Assembly: GCF_050624435.1 (NCBI RefSeq)
Contig: NC_134541.1
Location: forward strand, 6,211,983-6,275,982
DNA length: 64,000 nt
Direction: 5' to 3'
Source of the DNA: Tenrec ecaudatus
Lineage: Eukaryota; Chordata; Mammalia; Afrosoricida; Tenrecidae
The position numbers and the translations under genes are program-made. Within the stretch, counting starts at the first letter, position 1, and each line of letters opens with the position of its first letter. Below are positions 24,172 through 36,500 of this stretch, piece by piece. Under the pieces are notes generated by a model, which was not told where the DNA came from, did no database searches, and saw only the letters and a list, made by a program, of their open reading frames with translations.

Positions 24172-25620
24172 GCTTCCATGTTACTTTCTGTCCGATGTGG
24201 CTTGGAACTTTTGGGGGCAACTTTCCAAGGTTGATTGGTATTCTTGTGAACACAGGATAATTTGATACTTTCTTCACCTGTTAGTTAAGATCTGAGTTGA
24301 TTGACATCCCTTGAGTAAATCACAATCGGCTGGTGAAGCTCTAGCTTGTAACTGATGAAGACTGGGCTACGTGAATGAAAAGCTAGTTTTTGAGGCCTCC
24401 TGGTGAAGGGAATAGAAGAAAAGCCAGGCTGGTGCAGAAGCAGAGCCATGTATGAGTTGAACCAGTTAGTGCCAGAGATTGATGGTTGAGAGGGGAGGGC
24501 AGCAGAACTGTCCAAGGTGCTGATGGAGACCTGCATCAGAATGGAGCATTTCTGCTTGAGTTCCCCTGGAAGAAAGGAGCCTTGATTGGCCAAATGCCAA
24601 TTGATGTATCCCCACAAGCCTCTTACCAGTAAGTGTGAGACTTCTCTGAATTGTAGGTGAAGAGCAGGGGCTGAGGGTGGGGGGTAGGGTTGAGTGCTGA
24701 GAGGAGTGGGAAAGCAAGTTGGGTTACAGCACCTTGGAAAAGTTGGGAATCATGGGCATATTAGCGTCTGACTCATAAGACCAGCTTTCTCCAGACTTTC
24801 ATTCATGAAAATTATTTACTGTGCACCATTCTTTCATGTCCTCCTTCCACTCCCTTACTCTGTCATCCCCATTGGTGAAGTTCCAAATAGAGGTTACACT
24901 GTGGTCCTCAGTCTTGACATGAAGATGACATTGGTCACAGCTATAATTGCTAGATGAACATGGAACTTGAGTAAGAAACAAACCTGTAATACTTTAAGTC
25001 ACTGAGGTCTTGAGAGGCTGTTTCTTAATACAGAGTAACCCAGCCCACCCTAAACATACAGACCCTTTCCTCTGAGAGTAGTCCCTTCTTCAGGTCGCTC
25101 AGCTGTTTCATGTAGTCATGCTTTCAGTAACTACTATTGTAGGTACTGGGGAAGAAAAGGGGCTGTGGAATGAGACTTTTCCACTGTAGGGTGGCACTTG
25201 ATAGCTGTGTATCTAACTGGAGGAACAAATAAACTAACCTCTTAAATCCTCACTTTTCTCCTGTGAAATGAAAATAATAGGTATTTAAATCTTGGGCACT
25301 TTAAAGATTAATGGAACCTTTTAGTATTTGCTTTATAAATGATATTCACTCACATTAGTGTTTGTATTGGATGGAGAGGTTTTGTTTTAGAAGGAAAGCT
25401 TTATCAGCATAGGCTTAGTTGTACTGCAGAAACGCATGGCCCTCAAGTCACAGCAATTCAATGAACCAATTTCAACCATTTACCCCATCTTATCTGCCAT
25501 CCTTCATACATTGTTGTTGGTTGACACAATCTTTTCCAGCAGAACCTAGCGGGAGAGGAGCCCGGTGGGAACATGTTTCTCACGTAAAAGGAAAAAGATG
25601 AAACAGATGATGGAGTCAGG
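24172..25620. other. Unclassified intergenic segment
   Basis: Several short minus-strand open frames exist, none with a recognisable domain. No supported gene. Confidence 0.4.
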
Positions 25621-25624
25621 AAAT

Positions 25625-26555
25625 GTTTAGAAATCACAGTTGTCCACCCCTCCCAGGGAGACGAACAACAGAAACATGGGAGAAGGGATATAGTGGACAG
25701 TGTAAGATATGAAAAAAATAATATAATTTATTAAGGGTAAATGACGATGGCAACATATGTACATGTCAGCGGAGCCTGCCCCTAACAAATCATCACAGAC
25801 CCAGTAGGCACAATTGTACAGCAACAGTTAAGTAAATATTAAAGTGAAGTCAAAGAATAAGAGAAGAATTTCAAATAATGGAGTCAGACACATTTCATAG
25901 TTGCATGCTCACCTCAGCTCCTCTTGGTGGTCCAGGGCAGGAGAGACAGGGGTTAGGGGACCAGAAGAGGGAAGAAGGGGAAGAGAGGACGGGAGAGAGA
26001 GCTCTTTATTTCTAACTAAGGCTTATATAGCTTTTGGGGTCATGCAAGCCCCCTAATTACAGGTACAGACATATGTCACAGGAATGGATTATACTATAGG
26101 TTATACAGGAATGAGGGGGGATGATCTATGGATATACATGCAATAGGAAAGGGAGGGATTGGGGTATACATGTAACAAGATGGGTGGATCCTACATTCAG
26201 GGAGGCAGCCTAATTTTAGATGTCACTAAGCAGCTTTGACCTGCTCTCTGGCTCTCCACAAAAACCATTATCAGTAGGGTGTGAAACCCACCTACAGTGA
26301 ACCAGAGAATTAATCCATTGTCATTAACAGCAGGGAGTGGGCCCCATCTGTGGTGGAACCAGGCATAGTCTGAATGCACATGACCTTCTACCATGTTCTG
26401 GCAAATAGCCTCTAATGCTTGGCCTATCTTTTGGGGGGAGACAAATCTGGAGAAGTCTTTTTATATCCCACATGTACAAGTTTGCTTGATATAATTGATT
26501 TATGGATTGTTACATCTGTAAGAGCACCCCCCAAAATATTTTTTTAAAAATAAGA
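25625..26555 (+). mobile_element. L1-like 3' end split by a solo LTR
   Basis: L1-like 3' UTR sequence at 25625-25763 resumes at 26473 and ends in gtaagagcaccccccaaaat with A-rich DNA. The intervening 709 bp are the solo LTR described separately. Confidence 0.65.
25764..26472 (-). mobile_element. Solo LTR with perfect 6-bp target duplication
   Basis: Flanked by tgtaca at 25758-25763 and 26473-26478. Minus-strand start tgtgggatat, end gcctccgctgaca-like. Six-base duplications are typical of class II (beta-like) ERVs, in agreement with the env type nearby. Confidence 0.85.
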
Positions 26556-26744
26556 ATTTTATATTACTTTAACCTACATTGTCCAATCCAAGGTCAAGCT
26601 GATAATAGGGGGAACTGAGGAAATCCCCTAGAGACCTAAAATCAGCAAAATGAAGTATTTTGACAATAAACTTACTTTCTAGTTTAAAAAACTTAAGTGG
26701 ACAAACTGCTATATGGTTTGATTAATGGAACATGTCTGGACTGA

Positions 26745-28160
26745 ATGGAAGAGCTAGTGAGCAACTCTGTCGGCTGCTTTGGAAGATGAGTCAGCAGGCT
26801 GTACTAAGGGACTCCCAGTTACCCTTAAAGGACTGTGGAACAGAAAGGTGACTCAAAGATGTGGAAATTATTGCACAGTATCGTTAATATCACATGCAAG
26901 TAAAATTTTGCTGGGGATGATTACAAAGCGATTGCAGCAGTACCTCACCAGGGAAACACAGAAATTTAAGCAGGATTCTGAGGACATGGAATGAGGGATA
27001 GCATTGATGGCATCAGAAGGATCTTGGCTGAAAGTACAGAGTACTAAAAGGTTTAATTGTGTTGTATTGACTCTGTAAAGTCATTTCACTGTGTGTACCA
27101 TATCAAACTATGGATGACACTCAGAAGAACAGGAATTCCAGGACACTTAGTTGTGCTCATGTGGAACCTGTATAGACATCAACAGAGTAGGGACATGATG
27201 CATGCTGCTTGGTTTATTTTCAGGAAAGGTGTATATCAAGATTGTCTCTTCACCATACTTATTCAGTGTATATGCTGAGCAGATTATCCTAGAACTGGAT
27301 TCTAAGAATGACGTGGGATACATGTAGAAGTTGTGGAATGTTCTTGAATTGAATGCGATGGTAATTGTACAACTCTCCTTGATATGATTGAATTATTGTA
27401 TAATGTGAATGGATGCTAACAAAACTGTTAAAAAATAAAAAGAACCAGGCATCAGGATTGATGGGTGATTCACGAGCTTTGATAGCTAGATGACACAACT
27501 TCATTTGTTGAATGCTAGGACACCAGGTACTTACTGAACACCAATGACTGCAGCCTTTGGTATGGATCTCACTCAACTCAATGTGATACACAGCTACATC
27601 CTCGTAACTGGACTAATAGGTATTATCATGGTAAATAGGGAGAAATAATTCATTTTGCCTGGATCCATCAACACTCATGGGAGTAACCGTCAAGAAATCA
27701 TGGGACGTAAAGCAAAGGTGTCACTTTGAAAACTAAGGTGAGCCTGACCTACATAAACCTTGGCTTTTCACCTCATATGCATGTCAAAGTTGGACAGTGA
27801 TTAAGGCAGACCAGAAAACAATTGATGCATTTGAGTTGTTTGGCTGAATACGGAAAGTAACATGTACTGTCAGAAGAAAACAGTCTTGGAGGAAGTGCAG
27901 AGTGGGTCTTAGAAACAAGGCTGGCGAGACTTCTGTCTCAGACTTCAAATACACTAGTAATAGAGACCAGTCCCTGGAAAAGGGCTTCAGATTTGGTTAC
28001 AGTCACAGGGAACAGAGAAGGATCTATGTTTTGGATTGCCACAGGGCTACAACAATGGGGTCAAATGTGACAATTGGGAGGATGGTTGAGTCAGGACTGG
28101 ACAGTGTGTCGGTTTATCATTCATGCAGCCAGTATGAGTCAACCTGTTTCTCCTAACAAA
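26745..28160 (+). mobile_element. RTE-type LINE remnant (reverse transcriptase and 3' end)
   Basis: Plus-strand pieces read ISHASKILLGMITKRLQQYL and, after a frame change, KLWMTLRRTGIPGHLVVLM with a following RKGVYQDC, which are the reverse transcriptase motifs of RTE/BovB-like LINEs. The 3' part (27750-28145) contains tcatatgcatgtcaaagttggacagtg and ends in a tatgagtcaacctg-like tail that AfroSINEs share. Several stops and frameshifts; dead. Confidence 0.7.
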
Positions 28161-28289
28161 ATCAGACAGCAGTAAGGCATCCCAGGATAGTATGCACGAG
28201 TAAGCTCTCACCTATGAGGATAAAGTTTGTTTGAACTTGAACTTAAGGGGAAACTGCTTAGATGACAGGCGTTGTAATTGATTTCCTTT

Positions 28290-28915
28290 AATGATTTTAT
28301 CAGGGGCTCATATAACTCATCACAATCTGTACAGCCATCGTGTTAAGCCCATTTGTACACTTTGATGCCATCACCATTTTCAAGACATTTTCCTTCTACT
28401 TGAGCCCTTGGTATCAATCCCTCATTTTATTCCCTTCCCTCCAGCCCTCATGAGCCCTTGATAGTTTTTAAATTATTACTTTTTCATGTCTTACACGAAC
28501 TGATGTCTCCCTTTACTCTTGTTCATCCCCTTGGGAGGGTGTAACTGGTAGATCCTTGTGATTGCTTTCCCCTTTCCCCCCCTACTCTCCTTATAATGAC
28601 TACTCTCAATATTGGTCCTGAGGGGCTTATCTGTCCTGGATTCCCAGCTCTTACCTGCATGCGTGTACATGTTTGGGCCTGGCTGGATTTCTAAGGTAGA
28701 ATTGGGGTCATGACAGTGGGGTGGTGTGGGGTATGTGTGCATAAAAGAGCTAGAGGAAAGTTGTATGTTTCAATGATGCCACACTGCACCAACTGGCTTG
28801 TCACTTCCTTGTGACCTTTCTGTAAGGGATGTCCAATTGTCTACAGATGGGCTTTGGGTCTCCACACCACACTATTCCTCATTCATATTCCTATGATTTT
28901 TTTGTTCTGAATTTT
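28290..28915 (-). mobile_element. L1-like 3' UTR
   Basis: Older copy in minus orientation: starts aatgattttatcaggggctcatataactc and runs through the ggtagaattggggtcatgac and gatgggctttgggtctcc landmarks. Confidence 0.7.
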
Positions 28916-29589
28916 TTTTTTCTTTAGGAAGGGTTGAATTCATCCAAGAAATTATGATTGTAAATTTGATACTCATCAACCTTTAAAAAATGGTAGATGA
29001 GTAACAGAGTGATTCATTAAAGAAACATTTTACTACAGTGCAGGGCAACCAAGCACTATTAAGAATTGGTGTTATAAAGCATCTAGTTAGTTTCTATTCC
29101 ATTTGGTTACAGAATGCAAATAGGGAAGCGTTTCTCTAGTTACTACTGACCCCTCACCCACCCTCATTTCCAGTGGAGGCTATCAGACTTGCCGCGAAAG
29201 TTTCTCAGAGGTCAGTGGTCTGTGGTAGCAACTTTGTCCTTTTAAGTCAGCTCAGGAGGCACCCGGGGAATGAAGTCTGTCCCCTCCCTCCAGGCTCTTT
29301 TCCTTTAGTGTCCTCTGGTGCAAGAGGTGTAACTGATTGTGGAAGCCTCACACTCCCTGCCCACATGATGCTTCTCTGGGGGTGGGGGTGGGAGGATAAA
29401 AAACTTCTTCTGATGTAGTGAAGGGGGGCCTTTGTCCCAAATTATTGTCTAGTCTCCCTACACAAAGTTTTAATTGTGTGCCATCCGCTGTATGAGAAGT
29501 GAAACAGTAAAAATCTCAGCCACTCACGGCAAACTCAGGATTCCTTTGGCGCGACCCCCTTCTGATGTTTACTGAGCCTTTACTTATAG
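28916..29589. other. Probable 3' UTR/downstream flank of unit 2 gene
   Basis: No gene signature. A plus-strand frame of about 80 codons at 29173 has no known domain. The unit 2 transcript's poly(A) site may lie here, but I cannot place it. Confidence 0.3.
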
Positions 29590-29981
29590 CTAGCGCCCTG
29601 TCCACACGTGGCTTCCAGTGTTTATGCTGGTGCCTAAGGAGAGCTGGTTTGTGGGTAAAGTCTCACCCACACTCCTTGCACACATGTAACCTCTCCCCCA
29701 AGTGGGTAATCTAATGTGGATGAGAAGGTACTTGTGGATAAAGCCTCTCCCACACTCCGCGCAAGTATGTGACTTCTCCCGAGAGTCTGTCCTATAGTGT
29801 GTAATGACATCTGACTTGCAACTACAGCCTGGTCCACACTCCTTATATAGGCAAGGTTTCTCACCCGAGTGTGTGATGAGATTTGCCTTGCAGCTATAGC
29901 CGTCCACGCTCCTCACAAACATGGTGCTTTCCCCGAGTGTGTCCTCTGATGTTTAATGAGACTTGACTCGCAGCAAAAGCC
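29590..29981 (-). pseudogene. Decayed zinc fingers 3' of the unit 2 stop
   Basis: Past the TGA the 84-bp finger periodicity continues for about four or five more units, but in shifting frames. The finger broken by the stop reads on as GFCCESSLIKHQRTHSG. Later units keep fragments such as SCKANLITH, CKSDVITHYRT and CAECGRGFIHK with lost ligands and at least two frameshifts. This shows the array was once longer and has relaxed since the stop arose. Confidence 0.75.
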
Positions 29982-31927
29982 TCACCCACATTCCTTGCAC
30001 AGGTACGGTTTCTCACCCGAGTGTGTCCTTTGGTGTGTGAAGAGAACCGACTTGCATTGAAAGCTTCGACCACACTTCTCACAAACAAGTGACTTCTTTC
30101 TTAAATGTGTCCTCTGGTGTCTGATGAGATTTGCCTTGCAGCTAAAGCCTCGTCCACACTCCTCACAAACATGTGGCTTCTCCCCTGAGTGTGTCCTCTG
30201 GTGTCTAATGAAATTTGACTTGCAGCTAAAGCCTCGCCCACACTCCTGACAAACATGTGGCTTCTCTCCTGAGTGTGTCCTCTGGTGTCTAATGAAATTT
30301 GACTTGTTGCTAAAGCCTAGTCCACACTCCTCACAAGCATGAGGCTTTTCTCCTGAGTGTGTGCTCTGGTGGCTGATGAGATTTGACTTGCAGGTAAAGC
30401 CTCGTCCACACTCCTCACAAACATGTGGGTTTTTCCCTGAGTGTGTCCTCTGGTGTTTGATGAGATATGCCTTGCAGCTAAAGCCTCCTCCACACACCTC
30501 GCACACATGTGGCTTCTCCCCTGACTGTGTCCTCTGGTGTCTGATGAGACTTGACTTGCAGTTAAAGCCTCGCCCACACTCCTTGCACAGGTAAGGTTTC
30601 TCCCCCGAGTGTGTCCTTTGGTGTATGATGAGAACTGACTTGCAACGAAAGGCTCGTCCACACTTCTCACAAACAAGTGGCTTTTTTCCTGAGTGTGTCC
30701 TTTGGTGTCTGATGAGATTTGCCTTGCAGCTAAAGCCCCGTCCACACTCCTCACAAACCTGTGGCTTCTCCCCTGAGTGTGTCCGCCGGTGGCTGATGAG
30801 ATTTGACCTGCAGCTAAAGCCTCGCCCACACTCCTCACAAACATGTGGCTTTTCCCCAGAGTGTGTCTTTTGGTGTCTGATGAGATTTGACTTGTAGCTA
30901 AAGCCTTGTCCACACTCCTTGCACACATATGGCTTCTCCCCTGAGTGCATCCTCTGGTGTCTGATAAGAGTTGAATTGCAGCCAAAGCCTCGCCCACATT
31001 GCTTGCACAGGTAAGGTTTCTCACCTGAGTGTGTCCTTTGGTGTCTGATGAGAGTTGATTTGCAGGTAAAGCCTCGTCCACACTCCTTGCACACATACGG
31101 CTTATCCCCTGAGTGCATCCTCTGGTGTGTGATGAGACCCGAATTTCGGGTAAAGCCTTGTCCACACTCTTGACACACATGTGGCTTCTCTCCTGAGTGT
31201 GTCCTCTGATGGGCTTTGAGGATTGACTTGTATATAAACCCTCGCCCACACTCATGACACACATAAGGCTTCTCACCTGAGGATGTCTTTTGGTGTTTGG
31301 TGAGTGATGGCTTGTAGATAAAGCCTGGCCCAGATGTGTCACACACATATGGTTCCTCCTGTGCATCTGTCCTCTGCTCCATAAGGACAAGTGATTTCTG
31401 GTTAAAGCCTTGGCAGCACTCACTGTATAAATGTGACTTCTCCGCTGCATGTGTCCTTTGCTTTGCGGTAAAATTTGAATGCAGGCCAATCTCTGCCTCA
31501 TCGTCTCTACATGTGATTGCTCCAAATCTTGAGGTTTCAACTTCCTTTAACCCTTTGTCTGGTTCCATAAACTTGTTGACCCTTTGGAATGAGTTGGGCT
31601 CCATTCCTACCACTGTGCTATTGCCTTCTCCAGAGCTTGCTGACTGTCTTCGGGCTGGACTAGAGAATGCCCTTAAGGTCTCTCTCTCCAACAAGGGGTT
31701 GGAGCTATCTTTTATGTCCCAACCTCCTTGTGTGTTTCCACTCTTGCAACTCTCATCAGAATGGTGCTGCTCTGGCTGCCTCTGGGGCCGTGGGCTGGCA
31801 TCCCCTGGATGGAAGTGATCGTCTGCACACAAGGCTGGGAAGATCTGCAGCACATGCTGTCCGAGGAACTGCTGACAGGAGAAAGCCAGGAGGCAGGAGG
31901 AACAGGGGCAGAGTTCTGATTTGGGTT
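29982..31927 (-). CDS. ZNF343: Unit 2 KRAB zinc-finger gene, terminal finger exon (ZNF343-like)
   Basis: This is the last coding exon of a nuclear KRAB zinc-finger protein, a family that binds DNA and usually recruits TRIM28 for silencing. The acceptor AG is at 31928-31929. The single base left over from the KRAB exon completes a Glu codon, and the frame stays open for about 648 codons. The first part holds an orphan Cys-Cys motif (LAFSCQQFLGQHVLQIF) and an acidic/Ser-rich spacer that I recognise as ZNF343-like; PRDM9 and ZNF133 share the general layout. Three degenerate fingers follow, then 15 intact C2H2 fingers of 28 residues with HSGEKP linkers (about 31265-30006). Finger 9 ends in Gln instead of the last His. 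The sixteenth finger stops after CKECG at a TGA (29984-29982) where sister fingers have CGA, so this end is a nonsense truncation. The exon lies about 2.7 kb downstream of its KRAB exon. Orthology to ZNF343 is my reading from memory, not an alignment. Confidence 0.8.
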
Positions 31928-34642
31928 CTGCAGGAGAGAGAAAGAGAGAGAGAGTTTTGTGTTAGAACAGCTATGAATGTGGCTTCCCGGACAGTGCTGC
32001 CTACTCAGATGACAGACAGTATCTCACTGCTGGAGTCCTGTGGGGCACACAGTTATGCACCCGACTGGGACCTGAAAGGGTGCTGACTCACAAGACATCC
32101 TGGTGACATGCTGGCAATCTGATATAAGAACACAGGTCAGAAAACCTGATGGAACGGCTCTAAGCTACTCTTCACCCATGTGTTCACCATGAGTCAAGAG
32201 TCCACTTGATGGCAACCAACAACAATCTTACTAGCACATTTATGACAAGATAGACAACATATTTCCCTGCCAAGCATTTATTTTCGTTCCATTTGTACAA
32301 ATTACCCTTTCTATTGCAATCTAGAAGACTCCAGGCGTGGCAATGGTTAAAGCCCTTGGATGCAATCCAGAAAGTTGATGGTACAAACCTGCCAAGAGCA
32401 CAATGGGGCAGTAGTCTATTATAGAACGGCACAGGCTGGGAAAACAATATGGAGGCAGGTGACCAGGAGTCTGAATTCACCTGATGACAACTAATGATTT
32501 GACTGCCACATTTCTAAAAAATATATACCACATGATGGGTTTCCCACCAGAAGTTCATTTAAGGTCCAACTTTATCAATCACAAGATGTACTCAATCCAA
32601 TTGGGAGCTTGGTGCAAGACGAGGCAGTGTTTTGCTCTTTTGTGTCTATGGTTCCTATGGGTGAGAACTGACTACTTGCCTAACCCCCACAATTGCACTC
32701 CAGAAGGACTCCTAGCAGTTCACTGAGGAGAGCACTCTGATGTACTCCCAAATCGGCGGTTTGCACCTATCCAATCAACAACTCAATGTTAGAACAGTCT
32801 GCTTCTATAAAGATTTAAAACATTAGAAACTCCATGTGACAGTTTCACCATGTTTTATGGGACAAGAGAACCCATATGCAAACCCTCTTCAACAGTAAAA
32901 CTAGACTTTCCCAAGGAAGCATCGATGATACTGTGCTTCTGCCTGCTGACCAGCTTCTATTACAGTCCGCCTTTCCCTGCTACTCACACCTCTAACCCAT
33001 AGACGCTCACTTTGATACAGTCTCCCCTTAACATTTTGCTACCACTTGGAATAACAGATTCTTTTTTTTTTTTTTTGGAATAACAGATTCTATGACTAAT
33101 ATAATTAAAGAGCCCAGACACAGGGAAAACAAAACAACAGATTAGGAAAAAAACCAACAGATTAGTAAAAACAAACAAACCAGGGTTGACACACTGAAAA
33201 CTGTAACCAATGTCACCAAGCAAGCTGTATACAAACTACTAAGTGAGAACTTAATCTGTTGTAGAAATTTTCACTTAAAAGACCGAAAATTTTCAAACAC
33301 CCCCCCCCCAAATTTAAGAGTGACATTATCTATCATTTTGTTTGATCCAAATTATTCCACTGTACTATGCTGTCCATGCAGTAGTGAGGACTATCATCTT
33401 GCTTTCTTTGCAGCCGGCATCATCCAGTTGTAATGTCATCTTCAAGGAGGGAGGGAGTTGGCTCCTGGAGACAGGAGCTGCACACTCCACTTAACCTCAT
33501 CTCCACAATCCACCTCCTTAATCCAGACCGGAGACCAACTGTCTCCTCTGATGGCCAACTGCAAGCTCTGAAGCCCAGTGAACTTGGAAGTAGATGAAAG
33601 GCACTAGACCTGTTCCTTTGAACCAGTTAAATGAGCGAACAAAGAGAAAGCTCTAATTAGACGTGCAGAGATTAGTTTCTGTGGACTCAGTTCTAACTCA
33701 CACTGACCCCGTGTACAGCAGAACAAAGTAGTGCCGCTTCTGTGCTAGCTTCAGTCATTGCTCTGCTTAAGGCCACTGTCACACTCAATACATCTCTGCT
33801 GCTCTATTACTCGCTTTACTTTACAGCACTGTCACCACTTGGCATGCCATATTTTTAAGGCTGTATATAAAAGCTTCTTGATGCCTATCTGTCTCTTTAT
33901 AATCAAGGTTAAACCAGTGAACTCAGGGGATTTTAAGGATGACATGGGCTAATTTGTGCTCAGTATCTAGGATGTTATCTGTCACATATCTACTGCCATT
34001 GAGCTGATTCTGATTCCTAGCAACTCCATATAGGGAATCTTCAAGGCTAGGGATCTTTATGGGAGTGGATAGGCTGATTTTTCTCCTGAGGAGTGCCTGG
34101 TGGGTCTGAAACATCCACTTGGTGGTTTTCAGTCTAACGCTTACCTGACAGCAATGCTGTTACTACCAAGTCCATTCCAACTCATGGCCCCACACCATGT
34201 GCTCAGAGTTAGAAATGCCCCTAGAGTACACTTTATTTGATGTACTTTCGTTGAAGCAGATACCAGGCCTTTCTTCCTTAGTGACCCTGAACAGGTTAGA
34301 ACCACCAATCTGAAACACAATACTTGAGCATATACTATGTTATATAGAAAATCTTTTGATACCTAAAACAACACAAGTATGTGTTACTGTCATGCTGAAT
34401 CCAGTTCATACTGACCCTATCAGACAGCCATTTCCCCACAGGATTTCCAACCATGTAAATCTTTCTGGAAGAAGACTGACCGATGTGTCTCTCCAGGAGC
34501 ACTTGGTGGGTTCAAACCACTACCTGTCTTATTAGCATCCCAGTGTGTCTTATCACTCCACTACTAGGATTCCGTTGGCTCATAGCAGGTAGGTAAGTGC
34601 TTCATCTACTGACACAATGAAGGGAAGAGAGGATTTCCTCAC
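31928..34642 (-). repeat. Unit 2 intron with AfroSINE copies
   Basis: The intron between KRAB-A and finger exons. AfroSINE-like copies: about 32323-32495 (plus; gcgtggcaatggttaaagc head and ctgatgacaac tail), partial at 32130-32225, and minus copies at about 33683-33800, 33975-34150 and 34390-34600. Confidence 0.6.
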
Positions 34643-34769
34643 CCAAGGAGAGCAGATTCTTGTACGTCTCCAGCATCACGTCTCTGTACAGGTTCTTCTG
34701 CTCAGAGCTCAGCATCATCCATTCTGCCTCTGTGAGGACCATAGTGACATCCTCTAGTGTCACTGGTTC
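34643..34769 (-). CDS. ZNF343: Unit 2 KRAB-A exon
   Basis: A 127-bp exon, the standard KRAB-A size, with acceptor AG at 34770-34771 and donor GT at 34642-34641. It begins in phase 0 with EPVTLEDV and encodes the A-box hallmarks: DV, EAEW, a Leu and Gln pair, LYRDV and MLE. The MLE and DV residues are those known in the family to contact TRIM28, so repression is plausible. One base (G) is left at the 3' end and joins the finger exon in frame. No B-box exon was seen before the finger exon, which fits ZNF343. TMVLTEAEW differs from the unit 3 paralogue TVVFTEAEW. Confidence 0.88.
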
Positions 34770-36039
34770 CTACAATAAGCAGAAACCAAAACATAGCACA
34801 TCACCATCCATTTTCACAAGGAGACTTTAACAAAATGAGCCCAAAGAATCTGCATCTGAAGAAGTTCACTGAATTCTTTCCAGAGAACACAGTTCTCCAA
34901 AAAAGTTCTTCAAACATGACTGCATACCTGGTTTGGGGTAAAATTTGTGAGGAGTTCAAGGTATGTACAAAATAGGTCTCAGAGATGTATCACTTTATTG
35001 GAGGAAGTATTTGGGAAGCAATTTGAACAAATCAAGCAGTATTTAAGAACACTTGCCTTTAAGAATTCAAAATACCAAAAAAAATCAAAATGGCTAAATC
35101 ACTTATCTTAGGGAGCATGGAAGCTCTGCAATGGCACCTCTCTCACACCTTACCTCAATCATCCATTTCTGTCCTGTTTTGCTACAAAAATATTAAGAGT
35201 CATGAACACAGCCCACTGAGTGACTTATGAGAACTGTTCCAGCAAATTATCAAAGCCATAGGGGAACTGGGATCCAACAGGCCAGAAGTCAGGGAACCAG
35301 GGGCTCACTCAAAAGCACATGACTTGCTTCCTACAGGTGTAAAGAAAAAGACTGAATTTGTGACAGAATTGTGTCAGAAGCAAGGGAAAGCTACCGTTAG
35401 GCTGACACCTTGAAGGAGTAAGTTGTTCTTAGGTTCTGTTAATTCAGTTCTAACTCATACCTACGTCCAACAGAACTAAACACTGACCGGCCCTGCAACA
35501 CTCTGTATTGTTATGTTGGAGCACACTGCTGAAGCCACTGTGTCAATCCATCACACCGAAGGTCTTCCTTTGCCAACTCTATTTCACCAAGCATGATGTT
35601 CGTGATCAGGGACCAGTCTCCGCTGCTAACATGTCCAAAAAACATGAGACAAGTGTCAGCACCCTCACTTTGAGAGAGCATTCTGGCTGTATGTAGTTCT
35701 TCCGAACCAGATTTGTTTGTTCTTCTGCCAGTCTATGCTACTTGCTTGCTTTCTTATGTTTGCAAATATCTTCCTATTTCTAACAGTAAAATCAGAGCCA
35801 GCTACTGTGCAGCCAGAATGTAACCATAATTGAATACAGAGCCGTTTCTCTTGTTGGACACTCTGTTCTCCTCTTTGAGAAGCTGCAGGCATCTATCTGG
35901 TTTGATCACCTGTCACCTTGATGAGCTGCTTTTACATCAGGCACATCATCATGTTCCTTCAAGTGGTGTATCTATATTTGAAATGCCACACCTGATGTCA
36001 TGACAATCAGTGCCAACAGCAGGCTCTGCATGAAACTTA
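34770..36039 (-). other. Unit 2 intron segment
   Basis: Duplicated with 1-2300. It contains a SINE-like stretch at about 35430-35760 (cattctggctgtatgtagttcttccgaacc part). No exon seen. Confidence 0.5.
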
Positions 36040-36500
36040 CATACAGGTGGAGCTCATCTCCTGATACCAAGGACAATGGATTGTTTCCCTGAAGGAGGAG
36101 CCCAGAGACAAGGTCAAGCCAACTCAAGTAAGACTGAGGTTAGTCTGCCATCTTGCCATGTGTGTATCTAGTCCCTCCCCTTCCTATTGCGTGTACACCC
36201 CTAGATTGTGCCCCTCCTATTGCTTGTATTGCCTATGATAAAATCCTTCCTGTTACGCATGTGGTTACCTGTAATTGGGAGAGGCCTTGCATGCCCCCTA
36301 AGCGTATATAAGCCTTTGTTAGGAATATACTCTCTCTCTTCCCACTTCCATGTGCACCCCAAGAGGGGCTGAAGTGAGGATGCTACCATAAAACGTGTCT
36401 TACCCCTTATTTTACTTTCTCTCCTATTTTTCCTGTCTTCATTGACTTTACTATAATCTTTATATCTTATCGCCATACAGTTGCACCTGTGGACCCCTGG
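36040..36500 (+). mobile_element. Degraded LTR, unit 2 partner
   Basis: Collinear partner of 2300-2800, with the same gtatataagcc box near 36304 and the same gtgaggatgctaccat and ctttactataatc segments. Confidence 0.6.

Noticed and set aside
24799-24981. 60-codon Cys-containing minus frame
   Set aside because: No family recognised, short, no neighbouring exon evidence.
29173-29418. 81-codon plus-strand frame downstream of unit 2
   Set aside because: Low-complexity composition, no domain, antisense to a probable 3' flank.
29590-31300. CRISPR-like or satellite array from the regular 84-bp spacing
   Set aside because: The period is that of C2H2 fingers (28 codons), and the translation shows them directly.
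30317-31540. 407-codon minus-strand frame overlapping the finger exon, and plus-strand frames of 77-160 codons
   Set aside because: Shadows of the 84-bp finger repeat, read in the wrong frame or strand.
29982-31927. PRDM9 or ZNF133 as identity of the finger genes
   Set aside because: CGRGF-type fingers are shared, but the KRAB-A exon with an LSSEQKNLY run and the QQFLGQHVLQIF spacer fit ZNF343 better, and no PR/SET exon is seen.
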